The notes under the pieces: generated by a model
Seen by the model: only the letters and a program-made list of their open reading frames with translations
Database searches by the model: none
What the model was told of the DNA's origin: nothing
NCBI GenBank assembly: GCA_020348445.1
Contig: CP070751.1
Location: forward strand, 997,451-1,039,208
DNA: 41,758 nucleotides
DNA from: Thermoplasmata archaeon
Lineage (GTDB): Archaea; Thermoplasmatota; Thermoplasmata; GCA-020350865
Direction: 5' to 3'
Shown: piece by piece, positions 34,825 through 41,758 of the stretch
Numbering within the stretch: the stretch's first letter is position 1
Layout of the letters: each line of letters starts with the position of its first letter
Translations under genes and position numbers: made by a program

Positions 34825-37176
34825 ATGAAAAAAGAAAAATTAAAAAAGACAAATGACAGCGATGTTGGCAGAAGAAATCCCTTGACTGTTTTGGTAGGAA
34901 TCTCAGCGGGGCACCCAAAAAAGACACTATTGGTTGCTTTGATAGTGACCATAATATTCATGGCTCTCGCAGCGAACTTGAAAATAGACTCCTCAGTGGA
35001 AGGGGTCTTTGGAGACGATGTACCAGAGGAGATTGAGGATTTCATGGAAGTTGGCGAGGAATTTGGTGAGCAGGAACTTGTAACTGTGGTGGTGGATTGT
35101 GAAAACAGCAATGAAACCAATGCAAGGATGTTTTTAAAAGATCTTGCACCGGTGCTAAAGGGAACTGAATGGTTCAGGGACATTCAATATACACAAAACA
35201 TGGACTTTGCAGGGGAGAAGACCATCTTATATGTTCCCGAAGAATACCTTTATTTTGTAATGGATCCAAATGCGACATCTGAATCTGTTGAAATGACACA
35301 CCAATATATAATCAGCTCAATGAACGAACCTCAGTATTTTGTGTCCGAAAACGGCAATATATACATACTTAACATGATATTGAATAATACAATAGATGAT
35401 GTGGATGAGAGAGCTGAGATTTTTGACGGGCTTTACGAACTACTTGAGGAAGTTCAGGATTCAGATTCCCAATATGATGATCTCAAGGTGGGATTCACGG
35501 GCAGCATGACCGTAATGGATTATGAAGCGGACAAGATGGCCTTAAATGATATGTATTTAACAGGTATTGTTACTTTTATTTTGATATTAATTATTCTTTT
35601 TATTTCCTTCAAGAGTATATCTTTACCACTCTTGTCTCTCGTGCCACTTTTAATGGGTATAGTAATTACAGCTGGAATTATTGCAGTAATCTACGGAGCA
35701 CTTAGCATGTTAGCTGCTGTCTTTGCAGTGCTTCTTCTGGGACTGGGAATAGATTTTTCAATTCATATACTTACAAGGTTCACGGAGGAGTTAAATGGAC
35801 ATGAAGACATAAAAGTCGCTTTTAAACATACCTCCCTCAGCACCGGCAAGGCCATCGTTCTTGGAACCATGACAACGGCGGTGGCCTTCGGTGCATTAGC
35901 TTTCAGCAATACATCTGGAATGCGGCAGATGGGTGTAGTTCTGGCAATAGGGCTTATCACCACAATGTTATGTGTGTTTGCAGTTCTTCCCGCATTAATT
36001 ACGTTGAGATTGAGAAGGGGAAAGTTGAGGCAGAAGCTTTCGAAGAGAGCCAAGTACAATGTCCTTAAGAAAATCGGATCTGGAAGTGCAAGATTCGCTT
36101 CAGTGATAATTCTTATACTCCTGGTAGTAGGTGTATTTCTCGCCCTTCAGGTTCCCGCTACCTCCATTGACGAGAATCTCCACGAGCTTCAACCCAAAAC
36201 AACAAACTCCTATAAACAACTTGAAAAGGTAAAGGAGAATTTCAATTACACTGAGGATTACATCCTTTGTGTCGCAAATGGTTATGACGAGCTAGTATAC
36301 ACTGCGGATGGTTATTCGCAAATACCCGAGATCATGGAAGTAGAATCGATTCTGAGCTTCCTCCCAGAAAACCAGACAGCCAAACTTGCGATATTGGCCC
36401 AGGCAAAGGCACAGAATCCCGGGCTTGAAAGTGTTTCCTGGATGAATTTAAATGAGATGACATGGCAGGAACTTCCAGAAAGCATTAAAATGAACTGGGT
36501 TTCAGAAGGGCCCGAAGGAGAGAGATTCCTAATCAGGGTATCGGCCTGGGGCAATATATGGGACAAGGATTACAGGGAGACCTTGGTTCCCCAGATGGAG
36601 GAGGTTAATCCCAACATCGTGGCAAGGGCCATTATGTTCCCTGTGCTTATGGATGCCATGACCCAGGATGTTATCAATGTGACCTTCTATGCGGGAATTC
36701 CTATATTCCTCATCGTGTTTATAGGATTCAAAAGAAAGAATCCGGTTTACGCATTATTGGCCCTGGTTCCCGTGGCAATCGGTATTGGAGGAGTACTTGC
36801 ACTTGCAGAATTTCTGGATATTTCTCTTAACATGATCTCAATAATGATGATACCATTGGTCGTTGGGATAGGAATAGATGACGGAATCCATATACTTCAC
36901 AGATATAAGGAAGAGGGAAAAGGCTCCATTCCCCATGTTGTTCAGAACACAGGAAAGGCTGTTTTCCTTACCACTGTAACAACATGCCTTGCATTCTCAT
37001 CATTCACAGTTGCCCAGCATCCAGGAATGAGGGCTCTTGGTCAGGTGCCTGTCCTGGGACTGGTTCTGGCCTTGATCGGGGCATTGATATTCTTGCCGGC
37101 ACTTATTGTCAAGATTCTTGATAGAACATCTGTAAAAACAAGCGAACCTCAGGTATCACCAAGTCCTGATCAATGA
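34825..37176 (+). CDS. RND superfamily (MMPL/SSD-type) membrane transporter
   Basis: 783 residues in two similar halves, each with one helix, an extracellular domain and five helices (12 in all). First half: helix about 36-52, external domain about 55-240, helices about 244-400, with GLGIDFSIHILTRF. Second half: helix about 425-445, external domain to about 620, helices to about 770, with VVGIGIDDGIHILHRYKEEG. These aspartate-bearing G-I-D motifs in helix 4 and 10 are the proton-relay signature of the MMPL family. Members move lipids, hopanoids, drugs or other hydrophobic molecules by proton motive force; the substrate here is unknown. ATG follows GAGGTGATG. It is near a shared promoter element, and an HTH_10 regulator lies downstream. 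Confidence 0.9.
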   Translation: MKKEKLKKTNDSDVGRRNPLTVLVGISAGHPKKTLLVALIVTIIFMALAANLKIDSSVEGVFGDDVPEEIEDFMEVGEEFGEQELVTVVVDCENSNETNARMFLKDLAPVLKGTEWFRDIQYTQNMDFAGEKTILYVPEEYLYFVMDPNATSESVEMTHQYIISSMNEPQYFVSENGNIYILNMILNNTIDDVDERAEIFDGLYELLEEVQDSDSQYDDLKVGFTGSMTVMDYEADKMALNDMYLTGIVTFILILIILFISFKSISLPLLSLVPLLMGIVITAGIIAVIYGALSMLAAVFAVLLLGLGIDFSIHILTRFTEELNGHEDIKVAFKHTSLSTGKAIVLGTMTTAVAFGALAFSNTSGMRQMGVVLAIGLITTMLCVFAVLPALITLRLRRGKLRQKLSKRAKYNVLKKIGSGSARFASVIILILLVVGVFLALQVPATSIDENLHELQPKTTNSYKQLEKVKENFNYTEDYILCVANGYDELVYTADGYSQIPEIMEVESILSFLPENQTAKLAILAQAKAQNPGLESVSWMNLNEMTWQELPESIKMNWVSEGPEGERFLIRVSAWGNIWDKDYRETLVPQMEEVNPNIVARAIMFPVLMDAMTQDVINVTFYAGIPIFLIVFIGFKRKNPVYALLALVPVAIGIGGVLALAEFLDISLNMISIMMIPLVVGIGIDDGIHILHRYKEEGKGSIPHVVQNTGKAVFLTTVTTCLAFSSFTVAQHPGMRALGQVPVLGLVLALIGALIFLPALIVKILDRTSVKTSEPQVSPSPDQ

Positions 37177-37194
37177 ATGTTGGATTGATGAAAT

Positions 37195-37395
37195 ATGACC
37201 GATAATTCAAAGGAGGATAAAAAGATAAGACTAAGAGAAATCGAAGACAGGAAGATAGAGATTTTGCTTAAGACTGAAAAAATTGGTAGATGTTACAGTG
37301 AGGAGGTTTCCAAACTAAGATCTGAATATAGCCAACTGGACAAGGAGCAATATTATTTGCAATTGGAATTGATTTCAGAAAAACAAAAAGGATGA
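37195..37395 (+). CDS. Small coiled-coil protein
   Basis: 66 residues, almost all charged helix: KEDKKIRLREIEDRKIEILL, then ...KTEKIGRCYSEEVSKLRSEYSQLDKEQYYLQLELISEKQ. Heptad spacing of I/L/Y residues suggests a coiled coil; one cysteine. There is no signal or membrane segment. The ATG at 37195 is 19 bases after the MMPL stop, with a weak site (GGATTGATGA), so it is probably translated from the same message. Not recognised; possibly a partner or regulator of the transporter. Coding status is fair. Confidence 0.5.
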   Translation: MTDNSKEDKKIRLREIEDRKIEILLKTEKIGRCYSEEVSKLRSEYSQLDKEQYYLQLELISEKQKG

Positions 37396-37474
37396 TTTAC
37401 TGAGAAAAATATTAAAATAATAAAATAAAGATACAATCAGCTAACTGGAGGTGAAAAATATACTGGAGATTCTT

Positions 37475-38368
37475 ATGGATTCAGGAGGTTGTGCTGGCCC
37501 TATCGGGTCCAGCGTGACTTATTGTATCATGAAGATGAATTACAGCATAATAGGAAAGACCATGATTCCACGACAAAGAAATATTTTAATGGAGACCTTT
37601 GACCAAGATGGTAATATAATAGATACAAAATTAGAATCTGCAACAGAGAAAGAAAGAATTAAAAGTGCTGAACTAAGAGAAATGCTTAAAGATGAGGTCG
37701 AGAGATTGGATTTTAGGTTAGAGAATACACTGTCCAACTCGACCTTAAAACTTATGCCATCCCTTCCCAATATGAGGCGGTATTGGCTTGAAGAGGATGG
37801 ATTTGTCCGAGGTGAAAAGAAATATGAAACAGTTGAACCTCCTGCAAAAATATGTTTTACAATCTCCAAATCGTTAATTGAAATATGTGTAGAGGAATCC
37901 CCGGAAATTAAATTATTTAATGAATTGAAAGAAGACCTAGAAGTTCATGTTGATATCCCTAAACAAGGTCAAAGTATCATAACAACCTCTGAACATGTTT
38001 GTGTGTTAATGTCAAGCATGTACTATACAAAACAATTTATCGAAAGTAGTCAAGAAACTGTCCTGAAGATTGCTAATTTATCCGAAAAGGTGCTAAAGAA
38101 ATATCCACAGTTTCAAGTTAGGAAATACTCCCGAGATTTACCTAAGATATTTTACAGGTACCTTCCCGGGATATACGAGGATGAAGAAGCAAACACCTGT
38201 GAGCCGAAAGAGAATTCGTATAATGTATCGTTTCGGTTTGGATTTTGGCAGGCCTGGTTCGAAATTATTATTGCATTTGAAATACTGCCAGATAATGAAT
38301 TATTAAATTCTTTAACAGTTTCATTAAGGGATGAGTTATTTGATATGTTAAACTCCTTTAAAAATTAA
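37475..38368 (+). CDS. Hypothetical protein, unknown family
   Basis: 297 residues from ATG at 37475 (MDSGGCAGPIGSSVTYC), which has GGAG seven bases upstream. An in-frame GTG at 37451 would add eight residues, but its GGAG abuts the codon. The N-terminus is glycine- and cysteine-rich, without a clear signal peptide. A charged helical part (about 45-85) is followed by an alpha/beta body with no membrane helix and no motif I recognise. Tryptophan-rich FRFGFWQAWFEIII lies near the C-terminus. The stop overlaps that of the converging HTH_10 gene by four bases (TTAA). AT-rich DNA at 37405-37435 is a possible promoter. Confidence 0.65.
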   Translation: MDSGGCAGPIGSSVTYCIMKMNYSIIGKTMIPRQRNILMETFDQDGNIIDTKLESATEKERIKSAELREMLKDEVERLDFRLENTLSNSTLKLMPSLPNMRRYWLEEDGFVRGEKKYETVEPPAKICFTISKSLIEICVEESPEIKLFNELKEDLEVHVDIPKQGQSIITTSEHVCVLMSSMYYTKQFIESSQETVLKIANLSEKVLKKYPQFQVRKYSRDLPKIFYRYLPGIYEDEEANTCEPKENSYNVSFRFGFWQAWFEIIIAFEILPDNELLNSLTVSLRDELFDMLNSFKN

Positions 38369-39015
38369 TACCCAGCCAATATATTTTCCATTAGCCGTTC
38401 TTCAGCTTTTCTCAGATGTTCTAGGGCGGTACCTTTACTGATTCCAATTTTTTGTGCTAATTCTTCTGATTTAATTTTTCTGGGATATGTATAATATCCA
38501 TGCTTTTTGGCAGCAACAAGGACTTCCCTTTGTTTTTCAGTTAAAACCGAAAGAATATCATGCTTCTGGTATGCTGCTTTTTGAAAGCTCAAATTCACGA
38601 CTTCGCCATAATTTTTCATTAACTCAACGAATTTCGATATACTCTGCTGATCGCCAATGCAGCTATATGTGCGTTTATCCTCTGAAAAGACCATAGGTGT
38701 GGTCCAGATCAACTCCATCTTAAACTCTATATAATGGTGCATGAACTCTTTTGGATTTTGGATCTTAACAATACAAGTATGCGTATTCCCCTCGGATTTT
38801 AGAATGTTAAGTATCTCCATAAGATCAGGTACTTTCACATCCTGAAGTGGAATACCACTTTTTGTATTACATTCCATCACACCTATCGTAACACCATCTT
38901 CATAATCTAACCTCAACACCTCCAGGACCTCATAGGATTGGATTTTTTCAAAAATTGGTTTTTGAACTTTTCTTGTCATCTCATTCGGTTCTAATTCTAG
39001 GGTTAACTTTCTCAT
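38365..39015 (-). CDS. HTH_10 (bacterio-opsin activator-type) transcriptional regulator
   Basis: 216 residues. The C-terminal 60 residues are a clear HTH_10 domain: LTEKQREVLVAAKKHGYYTY, a PRKIKSEELAQKIGISKGTA helix-turn-helix, then [18 protein letters not shown]. The first 150 residues are an alpha/beta sensor-like domain of unknown ligand. Family members are archaeal activators or repressors of membrane and bioenergetic genes. The TATA-like GTTTAAATAC on the minus strand is inside the shared 36-bp element (39038-39073), about 30 bases before the ATG, so self-control is likely. The final 57 bases of the gene match exactly the end of the second HTH_10 gene at 41601. Confidence 0.88.
   Translation of the reverse strand: MRKLTLELEPNEMTRKVQKPIFEKIQSYEVLEVLRLDYEDGVTIGVMECNTKSGIPLQDVKVPDLMEILNILKSEGNTHTCIVKIQNPKEFMHHYIEFKMELIWTTPMVFSEDKRTYSCIGDQQSISKFVELMKNYGEVVNLSFQKAAYQKHDILSVLTEKQREVLVAAKKHGYYTYPRKIKSEELAQKIGISKGTALEHLRKAEERLMENILAGY
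38367..38423. repeat. 57-bp direct repeat, copy 1 (3' end of HTH_10 gene)
   Basis: Identical over 57 bases to 41603-41659. It encodes the last helix of the HTH_10 domain, [18 protein letters not shown], and part of the stop codon. The two genes diverge strongly just upstream, so the identity at DNA level, including silent positions, points to recent duplication or gene conversion. Confidence 0.85.
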
Positions 39016-39037
39016 GGTATCATTATCTGAATCAGCG

Positions 39038-39073
39038 TCTGGGTATTTAAACTACCTCGTATAAATGGCTCAA
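39038..39073. promoter_or_regulatory. Shared 36-bp promoter element, copy B
   Basis: This is the second copy of the element at 34332-34367. It keeps TCTGGGTAT, TAAACTACC, ATAAA-GGC and the GGTA...TACC arms, around TTTAAA instead of TATAAA. It lies between the divergent HTH_10 and DUF4386 genes, over the probable TATA box of the regulator gene. A second TATA candidate for the plus strand, TATAAATG, lies at 39060-39067. Confidence 0.65.
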
Positions 39074-39135
39074 ATTCTTTGTAATTTTAAGACCATAACA
39101 TGAACTAGAAATCAGATCGGAAATAGGTGATAAAT

Positions 39136-39885
39136 ATGGTAGAAAAAAATAATAGGGAAAAATCGACAAAAGTTAAAGGGAATGAAATTGCGAAAGAAAA
39201 GGTGAAGAAAATGGATTCATACAGGAAAACTGCAATAATTGTGGGAGTATTATTTATAACTGCCACAGTTGCTTACTCATTTGGTATGTTAATTTTAGAC
39301 CCAATTCTAGGTAGTTCAAATTATCTTACTAAGGCTTCTGAAAATGAAAACCAAGTGATATTAGGAGCGTTTCTTGTGTTAATTGATGCCGTTGCAGTTG
39401 CTGGTATTGGAATAATGATATATCCAGTCCTAAAAAAGCATAATGAAGCTTCAGCTCTTGGGTACGCAGGTGCCAGGATTGCCGAGGGCATACTCTTTAT
39501 TGTTAATGTAATCTTCATACTAACACTATTGACATTAAGTCAGGAATTTGTAAAGGCAGGAGCACCGGATGCTTCCTATTATCAAACCTTAGGCACTGTA
39601 TTACTCGCAGCAGGTGACTGGGCCTTTTTGCTTGGGTTTGGAGTCGCTTTTACCATATCCGCCCTGATTTTGAACTATCTGCTTTATCAATCAAAACTCG
39701 TTCCCAGATGGTTGTCAGGTTGGGGTTTTGTTGGAGCAGCATTGCTGTGGGTATATTATTTGTTACAGTCTTTCAGTATTAATCAAGTTGATATTTTATT
39801 TCTTCCAATAGCCGTGCAGGAAATGGTATTTGCGGTATGGCTGATAGTTAAAGGATTCAATCCATTAGCAATTGCTTCCGGGTAA
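39136..39885 (+). CDS. DUF4386 integral membrane protein
   Basis: 249 residues. A basic cytoplasmic N-terminus (about 1-30) is followed by about six helices. DUF4386 features: YRKTAIIVGVLFITATVAYS at the first helix, GYAGARIAEGILFIVNVIFI, a GDWAFLLGFGVAFTISALIL helix, then LVPRWLSGWGFVGAALL. The function of the family is unknown; it often lies near regulators in bacteria and archaea. ATG at 39136 is chosen because AGGTGA lies five bases upstream; the GTG at 39127 overlaps that site. It is divergent from the HTH_10 gene across the shared element, so it is a probable regulatory target. Confidence 0.82.
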   Translation: MVEKNNREKSTKVKGNEIAKEKVKKMDSYRKTAIIVGVLFITATVAYSFGMLILDPILGSSNYLTKASENENQVILGAFLVLIDAVAVAGIGIMIYPVLKKHNEASALGYAGARIAEGILFIVNVIFILTLLTLSQEFVKAGAPDASYYQTLGTVLLAAGDWAFLLGFGVAFTISALILNYLLYQSKLVPRWLSGWGFVGAALLWVYYLLQSFSINQVDILFLPIAVQEMVFAVWLIVKGFNPLAIASG

Positions 39886-39946
39886 GTAAAAACAAATATA
39901 AACGAAGATTGAATGACCAAGTCAAAGTAAAATAAGAGGAATAATT

Positions 39947-40924
39947 ATGAAAGCAATTGTATATGAAAAATACGGACCACCAGAAGTTCTCCAGATAAAA
40001 GAGCTAGAAAAACCAACGCCCAGGGACAATGAAGTACTGATAAGAAATCATGCGACAACAGCAACGAAATTCGATTGTTGGATGCGAAGCAGCACAGCCC
40101 CTCCCGGATTCGGACTCCTAATGCGATTAGCCACCGGTTTCAGAAGACCAAAGCAACCTATACTTGGGACAGAGCTAGCCGGGGAAATTGAAGCTGTGGG
40201 CAAGGATGTAACGCTATTTTCGAAAGGTGACCAGGTTGTTGGATACCTAGGGATGAGTTTGGGCGCTTATGTTGAGTACATATGTCTGCCAGAAGACGGG
40301 GTGCTGGCTAGAAAACCAGCCAATATAACCTATGAGCAAGCTACTGCCGTTCAAGGAGCATTGACAGCATTGTATTTCCTAAGAAAAGCAAATATCCAAA
40401 GTGGACAAAAGGTCCTTGTCTTTGGAGCTTCTGGAGGGGTAGGTTATTTTGCGGTACAGCTTGCTAAACATCTTGGAGCAGAAGTTACTGGGGTATGCAG
40501 TACCCCAAAATTAGAATTTGTGAAATCTCTGGGAGCCGATTCGGTAATTGACTACACCAAAGAGGATTTTACCAAACGCAGTGATACTTATGACATTATT
40601 TTGGATACCGTAGGTAAAAGTCCATTTTCAGGTAGCGTAAAATCATTAAAAAAAGAAGGAAAATATGTTTTTACTACCTATGGAATACCGCGAATTATTC
40701 GAGTAATGTGGCTTAATCTGACAAGTGGTAAAAAAGGAATGAGTGGCCTTTTGGAAGAAACAACTGAGGATCTAACTTTCATACTGAAGCTTATAGAAAC
40801 AGGGAAGCTAAAAACGGTCATAGATAGGAGTTATCCCTTGGAGCAGGCTTCTGAGGCTCACAGGTATGTGGAAACATGGCAGAAAAAGGGAAATGTAGTA
40901 ATTACTGTGGAACAGGAGGAATAA
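39947..40924 (+). CDS. Medium-chain NAD(P)-dependent dehydrogenase, quinone-oxidoreductase-like
   Basis: 325 residues, the full family length. N-terminal GroES-like domain ([20 protein letters not shown], then [14 protein letters not shown]), then a Rossmann fold with the cofactor motif [21 protein letters not shown] (GASGGVG) and VIDYTKEDF. The catalytic-zinc ligands of alcohol dehydrogenases are not evident (the usual Cys-His pair is replaced in TKFDCWMRS and GTELAGE), placing it in the zinc-independent quinone-reductase group. It probably reduces quinones or enals with NADPH. ATG follows AGAGG. It is 61 bases after DUF4386 and 3 bases before the GNAT gene, suggesting an operon. A decayed relative lies at 26735. 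Confidence 0.88.
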   Translation: MKAIVYEKYGPPEVLQIKELEKPTPRDNEVLIRNHATTATKFDCWMRSSTAPPGFGLLMRLATGFRRPKQPILGTELAGEIEAVGKDVTLFSKGDQVVGYLGMSLGAYVEYICLPEDGVLARKPANITYEQATAVQGALTALYFLRKANIQSGQKVLVFGASGGVGYFAVQLAKHLGAEVTGVCSTPKLEFVKSLGADSVIDYTKEDFTKRSDTYDIILDTVGKSPFSGSVKSLKKEGKYVFTTYGIPRIIRVMWLNLTSGKKGMSGLLEETTEDLTFILKLIETGKLKTVIDRSYPLEQASEAHRYVETWQKKGNVVITVEQEE

Positions 40925-40927
40925 TAA

Positions 40928-41530
40928 ATGAATTTAATTAGTGATTTATATAAAATACAAAAAAAAGATCTTAAGAACGCAGTAAATGTACTCAATGATG
41001 CATTTTCTGAAGATTCAATGTGGAAAGAAGTATTTGATGATGAAGATAAGAACCGTGTATTAACTGAAGTAATGGTTAGATTTTGTTTGAAATATGGTAA
41101 TGTCTTATCGACATCAGATAATTTAGAAGGTGTAATGGCAATTACACCTCATGATAAAGATATGACAGCATTGAGAGTTATTCGAAGTGGTGCTTTTTTT
41201 CTTTCTATGAAAATAGCCAGCGAATCAAAGAAAATGAAAGTTCTCAGTAAAGCAATTGAAGAAGCGAAGAAAAGTCTTAATTTAGGCCCAAATATACATC
41301 TATTAATAATGGGCGTTTCACAAGAATTTCAGGGAAAAGGTTTTGGAGGAAAATTATTAAGAGCAGTAATAGAAAAAGCTGAAACAGAAAGAAAGCCCAT
41401 ATATTTGGAGACCCAAAAAGAAGAGAATATTAATTTCTATGAAAAGTATGGATTTTCTGTTAAGAAAAAAATAATTCTTCCAGAACCATTGAATTTACCA
41501 ATGTGGCTAATGGTTCGAGATGTGAAATAA
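40928..41530 (+). CDS. GNAT-family N-acetyltransferase
   Basis: 200 residues. The acetyl-CoA-binding motif A is clear: IMGVSQEFQGKGFGGKLLRA (Q-x-x-G-x-G), followed by the motif B region PIYLETQKEENINFYEKYGF. The N-terminal half is the variable substrate-binding part. The target may be a small molecule or protein N-terminus; it cannot be read from sequence. It starts three bases after the oxidoreductase stop, so it is almost certainly co-transcribed. The gene is more A-rich than its neighbours (many AAA and ATA codons), a mild sign of separate origin. Confidence 0.85.
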   Translation: MNLISDLYKIQKKDLKNAVNVLNDAFSEDSMWKEVFDDEDKNRVLTEVMVRFCLKYGNVLSTSDNLEGVMAITPHDKDMTALRVIRSGAFFLSMKIASESKKMKVLSKAIEEAKKSLNLGPNIHLLIMGVSQEFQGKGFGGKLLRAVIEKAETERKPIYLETQKEENINFYEKYGFSVKKKIILPEPLNLPMWLMVRDVK

Positions 41531-41600
41531 ATTTGATTGCAATTCTTACTGTCTTCTTACTACCTTTGGGCTGCCTAAGCTTTTTCAATGATCATCTCGA

Positions 41601-41758
41601 TCAATACCCAGCCAATATATTTTCCATTAGCCGTTCTTCAGCTTTTCTCAGATGTTCTACAAGTGTGGCTTTACTGATGTTGACCTTTTGTGATAATTGC
41701 TCACTGTTTATCTTTTTGGGATAATCGAAATATCCATATTTCTTGGCAGCAATAAGGA
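41601..41758 (-). CDS. Second HTH_10 regulator, 3' end only
   Basis: On the minus strand the frame from the right edge to TGA at 41603-41601 reads [20 protein letters not shown], then [20 protein letters not shown] and [11 protein letters not shown]: the C-terminal half of an HTH_10 domain. The N-terminal part lies outside the window. It is a close paralogue of the regulator at 38365; the last 18 residues are identical at DNA level. It converges with the GNAT gene across about 70 bases, in which nothing else was seen. Confidence 0.85.
   Translation of the reverse strand, partial: LIAAKKYGYFDYPKKINSEQLSQKVNISKATLVEHLRKAEERLMENILAGY
41603..41659. repeat. 57-bp direct repeat, copy 2
   Basis: Exact match to 38367-38423, 3236 bases apart and in the same orientation. 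The copies bracket the segment holding the DUF4386, oxidoreductase and GNAT genes, so recombination between them could delete or duplicate that cassette. Confidence 0.85.

Noticed and set aside
38365..41758. The segment between the 57-bp repeats as an insertion sequence or integron-like element
   Set aside because: No transposase, integrase, terminal inverted repeats or target-site duplication was seen; the repeats are coding ends of regulator genes.

Overview
The window reads as archaeal DNA, AT-rich and densely coded. Start codons follow GAGGTGA- or GGGG-type ribosome sites, TATA-like boxes lie 25-35 bases before several starts, and the families are typically archaeal: two-subunit ADP-forming acyl-CoA synthetase, a DUF123 nuclease-like protein, a FilR1-type regulator, HTH_10 (bacterio-opsin-activator type) regulators and an Lrp-like double-HTH protein. 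The abundance of very large beta-helix/Ig-like surface proteins with C-terminal membrane anchors suggests a Thermoplasmatota-like euryarchaeon. That assignment is inference from gene content, not from a marker gene. I saw no rRNA, tRNA, CRISPR array or transposase.

Layout. (1) 1-13032, minus strand: two giant paralogous surface proteins in tandem. Each has a signal peptide, two beta-helix regions, an FN3-like spacer and a string of Ig-like domains. The downstream copy runs off the left edge and carries an internal 576-bp tandem repeat. (2) 13286-18542, plus: split acyl-CoA synthetase (ADP-forming) alpha/beta, two small proteins, a protein related to 4-hydroxybutyryl-CoA dehydratase with altered active-site positions, and a DUF123 protein. 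(3) 18551-22657, minus: a beta-helix/calcium-repeat surface protein with a cytoplasmic zinc ribbon, and a LarA-type nickel racemase. (4) 22820-28102: a DUF4097 lipoprotein, several polytopic membrane proteins (YdjM-like, DUF2238, DUF998), the remnant of an oxidoreductase gene, and a flavodoxin-like protein. (5) 28212-33269, plus: a FilR1-like regulator with a HEAT-like partner, a double-HTH Lrp-like regulator with repeats in its promoter, and an ABC exporter. (6) 33583-41758: an accessory-looking region with a C_GCAxxG_C_C protein, a 37-residue protein, an RND/MMPL transporter, unknown proteins, an HTH_10 regulator, DUF4386, an MDR oxidoreductase, a GNAT acetyltransferase and the 3' end of a second HTH_10 regulator.

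The most promising undescribed system is in region 6. A 36-bp element (29/36 identical) lies in two divergent promoters about 4.7 kb apart, one before the small protein/MMPL transporter and one between the HTH_10 regulator and DUF4386. In the first copy an inverted repeat surrounds a TATA box. This looks like a small regulon in which an HTH_10 protein controls itself, a membrane protein and an RND-type transporter. The two HTH_10 genes share a 57-bp identical 3' end, a sign of recent duplication or conversion. The other strong lead is the 4-hydroxybutyryl-CoA dehydratase relative, in which several residues known to bind the cluster or catalyse in the classical enzyme are replaced.

Limits: family names are from motif recognition by eye; residue numbers for reference enzymes are from memory; no search, alignment or folding was run.
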